NCBI GenBank assembly: GCA_038380435.1
Contig: JAWZYU010000128.1
Coordinates: forward strand, 248,001-312,000
DNA from: Ryuthela nishihirai
Lineage: Eukaryota; Arthropoda; Arachnida; Araneae; Heptathelidae
Direction of reading: 5' to 3'
Length of the DNA: 64,000 bases
The stretch's first letter is position 1, and every line of letters begins with the position of its first letter. A model generated the notes under the pieces. It saw only the letters and a program-made list of their open reading frames with translations. It did not search any database and was not told the origin of the DNA. Positions 22,025 to 33,745 of this stretch are shown here, piece after piece. The translations under genes were made by a program, and so were the position numbers.

Positions 22025-22305
22025 GCAGTCCGCCAACATACTCTCGTTCCATTTGTCGCTATATCCAATCGAGCATCTGTGGTTTGTGTTAGAACAGCAT
22101 ATTCGATGTGCGGCAGCTAAGCCACGTAACTTACAGGAGTTAAAGAATCTGCTGGTAACGCGTTGGTACCAGATACCCCAAGACACCTTTAGAAATCTTG
22201 TAGCGTCTATGCCTCGACGGGTAACAGCTATTTTGGCGGCACGTGGAGGACCAATATCATATTAGCCAGCTGGTCATAATGTTTTGGCTCTTTGGTGTAA
22301 ACATA
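22025..22305 (+). pseudogene. Tc1-type transposase C-terminal piece in arm B
   Basis: Translation includes YPIEHLWFVLEQHIRCAAAK, PRNLQELKNLLVTRWYQIPQ and NLVASMPRRVTAILAARGG, then a TAG and the terminal repeat GGTCATAATGTTTTGGCTCT to about 22305. It belongs to the same family as the element at 9541-10756 and keeps one more intact reading frame over this part. The element is cut off at about 22025, which is also the edge of the inverted duplication. Confidence 0.85.
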
Positions 22306-24261
22306 TCAGAGAGATAATTTTATATTCCGTCAAAATTTACCATAAATATCATATTTTAGAAGCGGTGGAGCATCGAATTTGGCTTTCTTCTGATATGATA
22401 AAAATTCGGTATTTTGTTATCTAGGTAGTATATATCAATTGAAATGCTTAAACTTTCATATGCTAGAGCTATGGTTCAGGAGAACTGTTTTGGTATTGCA
22501 ACAAGTTGCATATTGATAAAAAAGTTTAAAATACCTTTCTTGTCTCAACACCATAAAGATAAAAAAGACTTGATTTCATTGATAGTGGTCTCATTTTCGG
22601 CTGAAGGCAACCATATTCGCGTGAGATCATTACAGTCGCTACCTTGATTATGATGAAACTTATTGCTTGTAAATTGCAAAAATGACTTCACGGGCGATAT
22701 ATGTCCGAGAATTCCTACCCCACAATTCTGCCACCTGGGGCTCACCTTTTGGTGATTTTTGCCTTATCCTTTGCGACTCATGCCACTTATTGAGCATCCA
22801 CAGATAGAGAAGGTTAGGGGATCTTTTATCTTGGTACTTCGAAAAATCATAATTACGCTACATGCTACAATCTAGAATTTGAGAAAAGTGCAAAAAAGGG
22901 AAAGTTATGGGAATTCCTTCAATGTCAAATTAGAAGTCACGTTTAAGTTTCAATTTGATGCCAAAGGACTCGATTAATTACATGGCGTGAATGAGTGATC
23001 AGATGTGATCTACCTAGGAATAGGCAAATGAGGAAATCACCTCAAACTCCAAACGTAGAAGGCTTCCTAAACGGTTCTTTTTATTTACAATGCACTAAAC
23101 AGATTTAAATGATGTAAATTTTGGAGAAGTATTTTTAAAAATCCGACATATAGTGGATGAACATATATTATTATTTAAATAAATGAAAAAAAATCGTAAA
23201 TAATAAGCAGGATGAACAATTCTAAGCATAGAGGAAATATCACCTTGATCCGGTGGAACTACGACCTTCTGATGGCATGTCAGGTACTCTGATTCCTCAG
23301 CCACCAGCTGTCGACCGAGAGATCTTCTATTGACTGCTTTATACCACGGATTCAGTCATTGCAAGTTGCCTTAACTACAATTGAAGATCCTGGTCGACAA
23401 AACACTTACCAGATATAACCCTGGGCTAGTTGCAATGAGTCTCATGTTTACAGGTCATTTTCTGTGCTTCTTCTAATATTGAAAATTACATTGCCCCCAT
23501 TTGTAAAACATGAAACCTTAGGTTTTATGTATTGCTTCAATAATGATTTATGATGTATAAATTTCAAATATTTCTTATATCCACTAAGTTATTACTATAA
23601 GCTTACAGGAATATTGCTAGTTTATTTTGGGTCACTTCATATATAAAGATAAAGGGACATAGTTTACAAAAGGTAATATTCTTCATTTCATTCTGAAGGT
23701 GATCAGTGTAATTCTAAAGACAATTTCGTAACTTTTAACCTATCATAAAAGTTTTAGATATTTCAGTATATTATTAAAGGAAACGCTAAAACTTCATTTT
23801 ATATTATGTTTTCAGTTAAAGAAAGATCATTAAAAGAGGAGTAAAAATGGCTACCATCATCCCAATCATGACCGGATCGTCACTTTCATTTAAGTAACAT
23901 ATTTTGTGTAAGAATCTTCCCTTTTTGTAGTGATGTAACCATATCAAACCATTGTTAAGGTAGTAGCAGTTAATTATATAAAATAATTAGTTATAATTAG
24001 TAATACTTAACAAGGGATAATACGTTTAAAAAAACCTGATTTTTGTAATCGGAGAATGCAAAAATATACTAATCGCAAAAAATAAATATAGCATCTTAAT
24101 TTCATTTTAATATTATTTTAATATTTTTAATGTCTATAACATTAAACATGAAGAACTAAAGAATACATTACATGTATTCTTTAGGAACTCGTTCTTGAAA
24201 AGACTAGAGGCCATTTCATTAAGTATGTTAGGCCATGTTATGTCAATAGCATCTCAGATAC

Positions 24262-24535
24262 AAAACTTATCATCGTCATCATCAAGCAGCCATGGCTATA
24301 TGGAGGTCCAACCAGACCGTGCAATTTAGTTTTCCAAGCATTTCGGTCCTAAACTACATCTGCCGCAAATGGCCCTGCACACCAATTCTAACAAGGTCCG
24401 GTCCGACATTGTATGTCCACCGTTTCCTAGGTTTCCCCCTCTTTCTGAGGCCTTTAGACACACTCTTGATAACCCTATTCACTAATCAATAATTATCAAT
24501 ACGGGCAACACGGCCAAGCCGAGCTTACGATGACC
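24262..24535 (-). pseudogene. LINE-A 3' end
   Basis: The reverse complement reads GTTATCAAGAGTGTGTCTAA, then AGGAAACGGTGGACATAC-type sequence and the tail GCTTGATGATGACGATGATA, matching 6990-7255. It encodes the last part of a LINE reverse transcriptase protein with stops, and ends in the GAT microsatellite. Confidence 0.8.
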
Positions 24536-24667
24536 CAGCTTACGAATCTTTTCCAGTTTTAAAATTCAAATTACATGCGTCATGTGCGGCTCCTCGAAAC
24601 TTTCCCGTAAAATGATCATGATCTCTTACCGATCTCTCCCCAAGGGATTTTTGCATATATGGTAGTT

Positions 24668-24722
24668 TAACCTAGGAACTGCAGATATGGAGCCTGGCAT
24701 AGTACAGACTGAAATAATCCCT
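24668..24722 (-). repeat. SINE1 head fragment
   Basis: GGAACTGCAGATATGGAGCC and GTACAGACTGAA correspond to the reversed A/B-box region of SINE1 (compare 5870-5925). No body follows. Confidence 0.6.
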
Positions 24723-25368
24723 GCTACTGATATTATAGGAGAGAAACTGTAGAGCATTGTAAAAGCACATGAGAGTGAAACGACTTCAATTCTCTATGAA
24801 ATAACCACTGCTTTCAACATCGGGCACATCAACACAGACAGTTCGCTCTTAAGATTTTAGATAATAAATAATAAATAAATCAATTTATAAGTCGGTAGTT
24901 CATTCGGAAACCTTTAGTATCGACTAAAAATCGTAAAACGAGATGTCAGCATTATCAGAAGAGGCATGAGTGGAGTAGATGGTGCGGGGAAAGAGTCATG
25001 TGATTATATGAAATACGTATGTAATCTCTTTTACAGATGGCAGAACTAGGATATGGTACCAACCACATCCATCATATTAACTCTATGATTCTGAAGCAAT
25101 AAACACGCAGGGACTGGGTCAACTAATATGTCTCAAGGTTGACAAAAGGAATGCAGCGGAATATGTAAATGGCATATTCGTTAACTTATATAGAAGGATA
25201 ATTTCCGGATGATAATGCAATTTTCCACCTTACGAAATCCGTCTGCCAACGTTTTAAAGAAGATGATGGATAATTCAATCGTCTTCCCTTGACACCAATT
25301 TGCCTGATTTAATTGAAAATTTGTGCGATATAGTGGAACTTGGCAAACAATCGTAGACTCCACTGTAT

Positions 25369-25453
25369 TTGATCCTGAAGGAACCACATACTGCATTTGA
25401 TCCTGAAGGAACTACATACTGCATATGATCCTAATGGGACTACATATTGCATC
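25369..25453. repeat. Three tandem 28-bp units
   Basis: GATCCTGAAGGAACCACATA, GATCCTGAAGGAACTACATA and GATCCTAATGGGACTACATA begin at 25371, 25399 and 25427, each followed by a TGCAT-type end. Confidence 0.88.
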
Positions 25454-25929
25454 CTTGATTTAGAGATCCATGCGGTGACGGCAGTGGACTATTTGAAGCT
25501 GGACATCCTCAGACGGAGGTAACAAGATGGCTAAATGTGACGAAAGAGATGATATTGACATTTTGGAAACAGTTCCTGGAGACATAAACCATTAACAGTA
25601 GAGCTGGCCAAAGGCACTCGAGAGTTACTTCACCTTGAACCGATAATATTCCGCCTCTAATGGCAAGGAGGAACAGTACAATGACTTCACATCAACTCTC
25701 TCTCTCGAGGTTTGTGAAGCACAGATGAAAAGATTTCCATCAGAACAGTGCCACGAATGCTTAATGCGAGAGGACTCTGTGACAGGAGACCAGTGATTTG
25801 TGTCTCGCTAATACCTACCACACTGAAATGCTCCTCTAAAATGGTGCCACCAACATGTCATTTGGAGCCTGAAAGATCGACTAATGTTCTGTTTCCTGAC
25901 AAGCCTCGATTTAGACTATTGCGATTCTA

Positions 25930-26105
25930 AAAAAAAATAAATAAATACCCCCTCAAGCAGCTGCTTGCCACAGAGGTCTGACAGGAGCCTGTCAGTTTAT
26001 ATGCCACAGTAGGAGATCTGAGAGGATGGCAGGACCTCAGCAGAAAAACGACACACACATCCATGCCTAATTCCGGGGCTCGAACCCAGGTCCTAGCTGC
26101 TGTTT
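25930..26105 (-). repeat. SINE2 copy
   Basis: Minus strand: CTGGGTTCGAGCCCCGG (B box), CTGCTGAGGTCCTGCCATCC, CTGACAGGCTCCTGTCAGAC, CAAGCAGCTGCTTGAGG and an ATTTATTT tail at 25930-25947. It abuts the Tc1-type remnant on its right; the A-box part is missing. Confidence 0.85.
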
Positions 26106-26109
26106 AATC

Positions 26110-26815
26110 TGGAGGAAACTAGGAATGCGATAGCATTCCTCCAATATGAGAGATGAATGGTGGAATTGGTGTGCTGCTCTGCAGTGACCATACTTCAGAT
26201 GTTCGATGGAGGCTCCACAATTGCTCAGCGATATGGAGAATATATTTTGAAACCTATATGTAAATTTTACGGGTGCGTTTGGAGCTGATTTACTGATTGT
26301 GGAAGACAATGTCCTTCGACATAGAGCTCACCTGTTACAGGGGAACTTAGAAACGGAATTTATTCAAAGGTTGACCTGGTCGGCTGTGTTGCCAGAACTA
26401 ATTTCCATACTTCAAATGTAGTATGCCTTAGGAAGACGCATTGCAAATCGTCCGCCACCTCTTTTGTCACCCAATGAGATAAAGTAGGTTCTTGTGGGAT
26501 GCCATTCTGAAGAACCTGGATCGAGCCTGGAGCAACTCTGCCAGGCCTGTTTAGAAATGGGAGAGAATCATACTGCATATTGATGTTATATGTGCATATT
26601 TTGAAGCATCTGAATTCAACTTTTGCGATGCTTAATATTTTCTTGTTATAACGATGGTTTTGTAATATTTTCATCAAGGGTATGAAAGCTCTCATTTTCT
26701 ATAGCTTTTCAAGTTATACTAAAAATACATATCTGGCAAATTTTCACTTAATTAGATCCTACAATAAGGTTAGGACACTTTTTTGTTGTTACCATAATTT
26801 TGCCAATCAGTGTAT
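26110..26815 (+). pseudogene. Tc1-type transposase remnant, third family
   Basis: Plus-strand pieces: STIAQRYGEYILKPICKFYG, DLLIVEDNVLRHRAHLLQG (the DDE 'QDNARPHRAH' region with Q to E), IQRLTWSAVLPELISILQM and YALGRRIANRPPPLLSPNE, separated by stops and frameshifts. The presumed right terminal repeat at about 26780-26815 reads ATTTTGCCAATCAGTGTATA. The N-terminal half is missing, perhaps replaced by the SINE2 on the left. Confidence 0.7.
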
Positions 26816-27120
26816 ATCAATCAGATTTCAATCACCATTGTACCTGTAGCGAAACACTTAACTAATCTAGTAGCCTAACTAATCTGTAGCGAACACCTAA
26901 CCAACCAATCTATCTATCTATTAAGATATCCTATCTATTAAGCCAATCTATTAAACCAATCCTATCTATTAAGATATCTACTTATATGTTGGTAATTGCA
27001 ATATGCCATAAATCTCCCATTGTGTGCTGTAAAAGCCTTTATAGGGGAATCGATCACCAGTTGAAGCGGATTCATATGTAACCATATGATTAAATATTTT
27101 AACATGAACTTGTTAATATC
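26816..27120. repeat. Low-complexity stretch with CTAT runs
   Basis: 26905-26985 repeats CTATCTATTAAG and ACCAATC words. No gene. Confidence 0.6.
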
Positions 27121-27124
27121 AGCG

Positions 27125-27715
27125 GTGAATAATCCACATCGCTTATTGTTTGAAAATTAAGCTATGAAAATGGCGACAGTTATCAGTAAGCGCGATCAAG
27201 CGAAGTAATGAATTTTTATAGTTATTTTGTGATAAATATTCAAAAGTAAAATTATGAATTCTTGTTACATGTGAATTCGCTGGCCGCATTATAAAAGCCG
27301 CAAAAATATAAGGTCAGAGAGAGAGTGAGTCAACGAAGTATGTAATCAAAATATCGCTCATAAACTCGATTCCGCATGTTTTCCGAAATTCGCCAAAAAT
27401 TGCCCAGCATATGTCTGCGGAATATGAGCCAAAAATTCATGAATATACGATAAAATATGTTTTTTTTTATTTTAAGCTTATTAGCGAATTTAGTGTATAT
27501 TCCACATCGCATTGTTCGAAAAGCAGCGAGATATGAAAATGTAAAAAAAAACATTTGCCAGCCTGCTCGAGAAAAAAAAATAATTTTTACAATTATTTTA
27601 TGATAAATATTCAAACGTACAATTGTGAATTTTAATATCATGTGAATAACGAAGGCCTCATTTTTAAAAAAGCCACCAAAAAAGTATAAGGTCACTGAGG
27701 GAGTGAATCAGTAAA
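27125..27715. repeat. Direct repeat pair of about 220 bp (R4)
   Basis: Copies at about 27125-27340 and 27490-27715 share TCCACATCGC, TTTTATGATAAATATTCAAA-type sequence, ATAAGGTCA and GAGTGA in the same order. By eye the identity is roughly three quarters. Open frames inside are not conserved between copies. Confidence 0.7.
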
Positions 27716-27952
27716 GAGTAGAGTAAGAAATATACCATAATGTTGTTACCGTATATTTTTAGAAAATCAAATTTGATCTGCGGACCTTGAAATATTTCAT
27801 TTGTTCTCAAAATTTCTTACTTCGGTTTAAATCTTTTGTGTCAACTTATAGTTCACTGAAATAATAACTAGTTCGTTGCTTACTTTTTATCAGTATATTA
27901 ATTTGAATTAAAACAATATAATATTTTATTTGTTTCTTTTCCCTGAAATAGG

Positions 27953-28280
27953 CCAGAGATTTTATGAATGTGACAATTGCCATTATAGGTTTACATCTTC
28001 CAAATTCCTCATTAAACACAAGAAGAGACATCGAAAGGAGGGAAAAAGTCGGGGATTCATAATCTTCGGGTGTCCTTTCTCTACCAATTGTCTAACCAAC
28101 ATCTAGAATGATGTGCCCACTGATTTTGGAGATTGTCTTCGCAAGTGGAGAACATCTCAGAATAAGAAATATCTTGAAGGGCATCTACGTATCCACAGAG
28201 GAGAATGATCATTTCGTTGCAGTACTCTGTAGAAAGCTCCTCTGACAATAGAAAGTGTTTCTCTTCACATACGAACCCAT
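27953..28280 (+). pseudogene. C2H2 zinc-finger remnant
   Basis: C2H2 fingers bind DNA through a zinc held by two Cys and two His. After an acceptor-like TTCTTTTCCCTGAAATAG (27934-27951), the plus strand reads QRFYECDNCHYRFTSSKFLI then KHKKRH: a complete C-x2-C-x12-H-x3-H finger. It is followed, after stops and frame changes, by NKKYLEGHLRIHRGE (a finger end plus linker, near 28145-28205) and LHIRTH (near 28258-28275). The later fingers have lost Cys residues. A related remnant lies on the other strand at 55490-55770. It is either a decayed multi-finger gene or one usable exon of a larger gene; the stops favour decay. Confidence 0.65.
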
Positions 28281-28435
28281 TTGCTATAAAAGCCATATAT
28301 GTGAAAATATAAAAGTCATTTGTTACAAAGAATAATTTAACTCCAAAGCAAAGAGATGTGTTTGAATATTTCATTACTGATTCTAGATCATCAACATTTG
28401 TCACCATTTCGCCGCTTTATAAACTTTAAAAAAAT

Positions 28436-28560
28436 AATAAAAATAAATACCTCCTCAAGCAGTTGCTTGCCACAAAGGTCTGACAGGAGCCTGTCAGTTT
28501 AATACATGGTAGAGGGACCTATGAGGTCCACAATTTCATTTTTCGGTTACTATTGTATAC
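28436..28560 (-). repeat. SINE2 fragment
   Basis: ACCTCCTCAAGCAGTTGCTT, AAAGGTCTGACAGGAGCCTG and a TAAAAATAAATA tail identify the 3' half of SINE2; the head is absent. Confidence 0.8.
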
Positions 28561-29125
28561 CTATTTGATGTCTCGATAAAATTTAATAGTACAAAATTGA
28601 GAAGAATTTAAAAATATGTTGCTTGTTCTGTTTTCGTTATTAAATCCGTTAATATTATATGTCTGTAAAGATCGTCACTTAATTTTTTTTGGATGAATCA
28701 ATTGCAGGGCGTAACCTCAGCCATTGTTAATGTAATTTGATAGTTTTGTTGTATTACCGCGATAACAATAGAACGAAATACAATTGATACAATTCATTTA
28801 GCAAAATTAACGACTCCGAATCTCGGAGACGCCCAAGAATTGCTGCATTAATTGCTATATTATGAAAGCTTTATAATTCAAATATGAAAGCAAAGGTTTT
28901 TCTTGAGTATTGCCGTAAATAAAAGTTAAATATGCTGAGATGACTCAAACCCATAATGTATTGCAACCCAGTGAGGAGAACCGTTTAATGTAACCAGTAT
29001 CGTATTAACTTCTGTTATGACAAAGGTTTCGTCCATACAGAAGCTTGCTCAAACAAGAATGAGTTTTATGATAATTATTTGATTTAATTAATTGAATAAT
29101 ACCCATGCTTAGGTTGGATTCAGCT
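28561..29125. other. AT-rich stretch without a gene
   Basis: No supported feature. Confidence 0.45.
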
Positions 29126-29325
29126 GTTTTACCTCTGAACGGTGCTATTTTTGTACACCATGGGTAAAATGGTCAGATCACAAGGCCCCCGAAGGCTAAG
29201 GGAAGGTTGGGGGAGGGAACCCGTTGAGACAGCTGCTGGGAGACAGATGGTAGCCTCCCATCAAGGACATTCAGCGTGTTCTTTAACATGCACAGGGTAT
29301 GGCACACAGGGTCACGGCTTTAATG
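29126..29325 (-). repeat. SINE1, 3' half
   Basis: Minus-strand SINE1 from CCCTGTGCATGTTAAAGAAC to the tail TTTACCCATGGTGTACAAAA and GTTCAGAGGTAAAACAG. The head is missing. Confidence 0.85.
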
Positions 29326-29984
29326 TACATTTTAAAAAAACGATAACAAATAGTTACAATTTTAGGAGGGAATGAAAAATCTCTACACAAAAAAGTGAAA
29401 TTTCATTCGCTCTGGACGGGTGAAAGTGCACGTTTCCTTGGTATATTTCACTGCTAATGGTCCAACTAAAGATGTAACAACTTTTTAAGTACCCTACCCC
29501 CTCCTTATTGGCAATTAAAGATATTCGCGTGCAAAACTAGATCCTTTGTTCTATGGAATGAAAAAAGTATATCGAGATCGGTTGATTAGTTGCAAAAACA
29601 TTGCGTCCATAGAAACACAGATATAAAAACATATGCGTGTAAACTGAGACTTTTCCTGCATCCAAAGCATAATGAACCAATGAAATCGATCGATTGGTTA
29701 GAGAGATATTGAATGCACAGACAGATGGACATAAAGTCGGACCTGACGATGCCATTAGCAAATTTTGCTTTTAAAGAAAGGTGTTAAAAGCAAATAAAAA
29801 AACAAATTCTTGATTCACAATAATACCAACGAAATATAACAGTCAGGTCCTGATCTAGAAAATAAATTAAGGGTAAGGGGATAGGGGTAATGGTAAGAAA
29901 CTGAATTCTGCTGCAGTAAAATGCTTTCCCCTTCGTTTTAGAAGTTTTCCAAACATTGCTTGAAAAATGCATAATATATACCGA
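29326..29984. other. Stretch without a gene
   Basis: No supported feature. Confidence 0.45.
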
Positions 29985-30115
29985 AGAGCCAAAACATTTT
30001 GACCAGAGCATCTTTATGCAAATCGAAGAAACTGCAGGTAAATGAAGATGCCTATGCAGTTCATGAAACTGTATAAACAACACTGATCTCTGTATCACAC
30101 ATTTAGGTGGTGTAC
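29985..30115 (+). mobile_element. 5' end of a Tc1-type element (family of 9541-10756)
   Basis: CGAAGAGCCAAAACATTTTG, CATCTTTATGCAAATCGAAG and AACTGCAGGTAAATGA match the start of the element at 9541-10756 read on its coding strand. The transposase gene is absent. Confidence 0.8.
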
Positions 30116-30462
30116 CTAACAAATTGGCATCTCAGTGTATACTATACGTTTATGATTTTGTTTCGATTCTGTATTGGTTACTGGCATTCTCAAAGGGGAC
30201 AACAGCTCCTGTAACGAACTGAAAGGGATAACTCTCACGTGGTATACATTTCAATCATACTATTGCCAGATGCAATAACATTATAAGTTGCATTATCCTT
30301 ATCAGATAGATTGCATTTATTGCCTTTTTTCACCACTCGTTTTATGGCACTTCACACACTTTTTCTCTTTCCTTGCGTTTCTTGGTTCATTTTACTGAAA
30401 ATTACTTCGAATATTCCTAAATGGAACTTTAATTCGTACTTACTAGAGTGCTGCAGTGTTTT

Positions 30463-30575
30463 AGTTTATTAATCATCACCATCAACAACAACACGATCAT
30501 CATCAAGCAGCCATGGCCAACGGAGGTCCAACCACACTGTTCATTTTAGTTCTCCAAATCACTACTGCATAATTC
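30463..30575 (-). pseudogene. LINE-A 3' end fragment
   Basis: Minus-strand reading ends GGCCATGGCTGCTTGATGAT followed by a GATG/TTGTTG microsatellite, as at 7220-7255. Only about 100 bp of the LINE survive. Confidence 0.7.
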
Positions 30576-30700
30576 ACGTAAATCGTGCATGGATTTATCC
30601 CTCTAAATACTGTATTTACAAGAATTTAAGTCGGATTTTTTAATTAACACAGCGAAATATCAAACTGGAGCAGGATACGAAAGCATAACTTTGAAACATA

Positions 30701-30945
30701 GACGAAGTTATTAAACTCCACAGTGAGCCACTCACTAACGATGAACTTCAGGATTTAGAATTCAACGCTGCTTTTGAAGAACGACAAGAATTTGAACCAG
30801 AAATAGTGTTGACATCTAAATTTTTAGATGAAGCCCTTTCACTGAACAAAAAACGCATGTATTTGTTGAAGGATCATGTTATTGATATTTAGTGATTGGA
30901 TGCCATAAGACGATGTTGTGACCAGTTAATGGAATGATACAAATA
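30701..30945 (+). pseudogene. Tigger/pogo-like C-terminal frame, copy 1
   Basis: The frame matches 42594-42785 except that the ATG is ATA and one Lys replaces Arg. Over 30701-30935 I count a single base difference (30849) from the other copy. See 42591-42785 for the family argument. Confidence 0.6.
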
Positions 30946-31339
30946 AACATTACGCACAAAACAGAGGCAAGCAATGCAAACCAGCTAGTTTCGCTCCATA
31001 TTAAGAAAAAAACTGCAAAATTAATTAATCGATCAGATATTTACATATATAATTATGCATATATTTAATCTTTAAATAAATATTGAGAATTATAATTATT
31101 TTTCTTGAAATCAAACATCCATTACGAAACCAAGAAAAGGAAAAAAGATCAATAAGATAGGCGAAAATGCAAAGAAATAAAACATCCCCTTGTTCTACAC
31201 GGGAAATTCGTTTAACGATGAGCTTCCCGGAAGTCATCTCCCGCATTAAATGAGTTACCTGTATAACTGTTCCGTTTCTGAATTATTCATTAATTCGTAT
31301 TTTCAAAGTTAAACTACCAGAAAAAATATATATTAATTT

Positions 31340-31440
31340 AATAGAATTGTTTGTCTTTCGTTCAATCAGTCATGAGCGGTAACTCTCAATTGATGATTGC
31401 ATATCACGGATGTATCTTAATGATACGTCCAAGTTTTAAG
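31340..31440 (+). repeat. R1 repeat, partial copy
   Basis: GTCTTTCGTTCAATCA, then CATATCACGGATGTATCTTA and GATACGTCCAAGTTTT. This is part of a family described under 38311-38525. Confidence 0.75.
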
Positions 31441-31689
31441 AAAAACGTATTTTCATCAACGATATTTTCACGCTTTCAGTACCGAATGTTGGATTATCAT
31501 CACTACAGCTACTGATACTATCTTCCCTATGTGATTCTGATGTTACCTGGATCGGATCACAAATTAGCCTGCATTGCAAATTTTCTCCACTAACGTTTCT
31601 GGTGAGTAAAGGTTCGGCACAAACTGGAAGGATAGCTGTGTAGCAATCCCCAGTGATGACGAATAGAACCGTCCGGGTCTGGCACATAA

Positions 31690-32510
31690 CGTCCGACCCC
31701 TACTTCCCTTGGTGCATGCGGTTAGTACCTTTCAAAAGAGATATTCTCTTTTCGAAGGGAATAGAAGTGGAGGCCTGTCAGACCAGTGTTCCCTACTGAT
31801 CTGGTTATCTACGGCAAATTTTTTCTTTCTTTCTACCCCGTTGAGGAGTGTTCAACTTCGCAGGGTCGTGGTGATGGCCATTTATGCCTACGAGACTGGA
31901 CAGGTATACGGCTTTTAGCTGGATTATGGATTCTGGACTTGCTGCAGAGGTGGACATCTGTTGAGAGAGAATTTGCCGCTGTGTTTTCTGTTTGATTGTG
32001 GGTTGCCAGCCCTAAGGGAACAGAAGCACGGGATACCTTATATCAGTTGGTTGATAAATCTGATCATAAGCCATCACAGCTACCTTAACCCTCACTTAGC
32101 TAGTTGGGTATCGCTAATCCTACATTGGAGTAATGTGTCACAGGTAGGTCTTAAGGCTCTTGAAAAGGTTCAGTTAAAAACGGTGGAGCTTGAAGTTCCT
32201 ACCAACATGGATCACTTCAACCTGTAGCAGTGGAGGAACAGGTCTTTGCTCCATGCCTGCTATCACGGGGCTGTTTGATATTGTTGGACCTGCGTTTCTC
32301 AATTAAAAAAGTTTCTTCAAAAAATCCTACTTGTCATTTTCCCTCTGCAGGTACATGAAACGTGAGGACGCTACGTTGAGATTATTCTCTTGATGTCCTC
32401 ACGCAGGAATTCCAGCGTTATAACCTATGTATATAGTCTAGGTTTGCAAGAGACTAGATGGACGGGTTAAGGTGAGAAAATTGAAAAAAACTCTAAATTT
32501 CTCTTTCGGT
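31690..32510 (+). pseudogene. LINE-B 5' region with start of endonuclease
   Basis: The leader matches the minus-strand LINE-B at 48480-49995 (GTTAGTACCTTTCAAAAGAG, AGTGTTCAACTTCGCAGGG). Near 32355 it reads NVRTLR, SLDVLTQEFQRYNL and, after a frameshift, a decayed LQETRWTG, the start of the apurinic-type endonuclease of LINEs. It breaks off at about 32510, before the rest of the endonuclease. Confidence 0.75.
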
Positions 32511-32910
32511 GAAGAGATCTCGTGCTCTAATAGAGCCAGAGATCTCAAACAAATTTTTCCGATTATATTCTGGAATAATTACACGTTGAATGTATCGGAA
32601 GATATCTCGACCCATTACATCTGTTATATAAGTTCTAAACTTATTACATACTGGATAAAATGATTTAATATCTAATGTTTACGAAGCGTTCGTTTCTTTT
32701 TCGCCAACATAAAGTTATACCACCGGAATTAGGTTCGTTCGGAATTCAATCACGCAAGGTATCGAACCTGTTAAGTTGCAGTTTTAGAACTCATGTTCTA
32801 ATTGAGTAACAGATCTAAAACTAATGTTTTTCGATTACATACGGGAGAATTACACGTTGAATGTATCGGAAAATGTTTCGGCACGCTACTATTTATTTTA
32901 TGGCAGAGTT
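32511..32910. repeat. Tandem unit R6, two copies about 272 bp apart
   Basis: TCTAATAGAGCCAGAGATCT and TCTAATTGAGTAACAGATCT begin the copies; both continue to TACACGTTGAATGTATCGGA. The same pair occurs in the second block at 44396-44832, there about 302 bp apart. Confidence 0.8.
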
Positions 32911-33082
32911 ACGAAACTTTCATTCCTTATCAGGTGCAGAGCGACTTTTTGATCACCCTGTATTTTCTGTTGACAATAAAGTTTATATCAATCCACGTTC
33001 TTGAGACAATTGCCGTTCCATTCAACTTGCATGCGATAAAATCGAAGACTGGGGTATATCCTAACAGATAACAATTTCTGCA

Positions 33083-33335
33083 GACGAATGGCCGCAGTCC
33101 GTCGGATGGAACGTTAAGCCGTGGCCCCGTGTACGGGAGAGCCATACCCTGTGCACGTTAAAGAACACGCTGGATGGCCTTGACGGGAGGCTGCCATCTG
33201 TCTCCCAACAGCTGTTCCAGTGGATCCTCTCCCCCAACCTTCTCTGAGCCTTCGGGTACTTGTGACCTGGCCATTTAGCCCATGGTGTGCAAAAAAGTGC
33301 CGTTCAGAAGTAAAACAACCCAACCCAACTGCAGA
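33083..33335 (+). repeat. SINE1, 5'-truncated
   Basis: GTCCGTCGGATGGAACGTTA, GAGCCATACCCTGTGCACGT, CAACAGCTGTTCCAGTGGAT and the tail GTGCAAAAAAGTGCCGTTCA follow the complete copy closely. The tRNA head is missing. Confidence 0.9.
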
Positions 33336-33387
33336 CGAAACAACTACCATGCACTTGGGTCGTAGCAAAACAGAAGCAAAAAGAGGC

Positions 33388-33745
33388 CTCTAAAGAGTCG
33401 CCCACCAGTGCAGAAAATCCAGGTCTATAATCCAGCTCAAATTCATAAACCATTTTAGTGGGTATAAATGATCAGCACCAGGACCCTTGTGAAGTTGACC
33501 CTCCTCAGAAGGGTTGAAAAGAAGAAAAACTGGCCATAGATGATCAGAGCAGTAGTCCACACTGAGCTGGTAGCCCTCCCTTTCCGTTTCCTTCCAAAAG
33601 AGAATGTCTCTTTTGAAAGGTACTAACGGCCTGCACCACGAGAAGCCAAGGTCCGACATTAGGTACTAGGCCTGGCCGGTTCTGTGTTATCATCACTGAG
33701 AATTGGTACACAGCTCTCTTTCCAGTTTATGCCTAGCTTTTCTTG
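33388..33745 (-). pseudogene. LINE-B 5' region
   Basis: The reverse complement reads GGTGCAGGCCGTTAGTACCT, GAGGAGGGTCAACTTCACAA and so on, matching the leader at 49660-49995. About 75 bp upstream (33670-33745) also match the sequence upstream of LINE-B in the two 2.7-kb blocks (ATCATCACTG, CACAGCT, CTTTCCAGTTT). No endonuclease part follows. Confidence 0.75.

Larger units (their letters stand above)
22025..24535 (-). repeat. Large inverted duplication, arm B
   Basis: Reverse-orientation partner of 6990-9795, 2.5 kb. Reading the minus strand from 24535 gives the LINE-A 3' end, ATTGACATAACATGGCC, the tRNA-like SINE (about 23330-23080), GTAATTAATCGAGTCC (about 22980) and the Tc1-type C-terminus. 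It lacks some segments present in arm A, such as the equivalent of 7770-7960. Confidence 0.85.
24536..25929. other. Unexplained stretch
   Basis: No long open frame and no domain that I recognise, apart from a SINE1 head fragment (24668-24722) and a 28-bp tandem repeat (25369-25453). Short open bits such as DYLKLDILRRR (near 25490) occur without a consistent frame. It may be an old element beyond recognition. Confidence 0.4.
30220..32910 (+). repeat. 2.7-kb direct duplication, copy 1
   Basis: It matches 42118-44832 in the same orientation and order: CATACTATTGCCAGA, TTCACACACTTTTTCTCTTT, LINE-A 3' end, 64-codon frame, R1 repeat, LINE-B 5' end, then a tandem unit with ACACGTTGAATGTATCGGA. The part 30340-30945 is almost unchanged while 31000-32900 has many substitutions and indels. 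Confidence 0.9.

Noticed and set aside
6990..24535. Giant Maverick/Polinton-like transposon with 2.5-kb terminal repeats
   Set aside because: The arm ends lie inside a LINE and inside a Tc1-type element, and no polymerase, integrase or capsid genes are visible in the spacer.
25090..25930. Copia- or Tc1-like coding region
   Set aside because: Scattered open bits do not form ordered motifs in any frame; left as unexplained.
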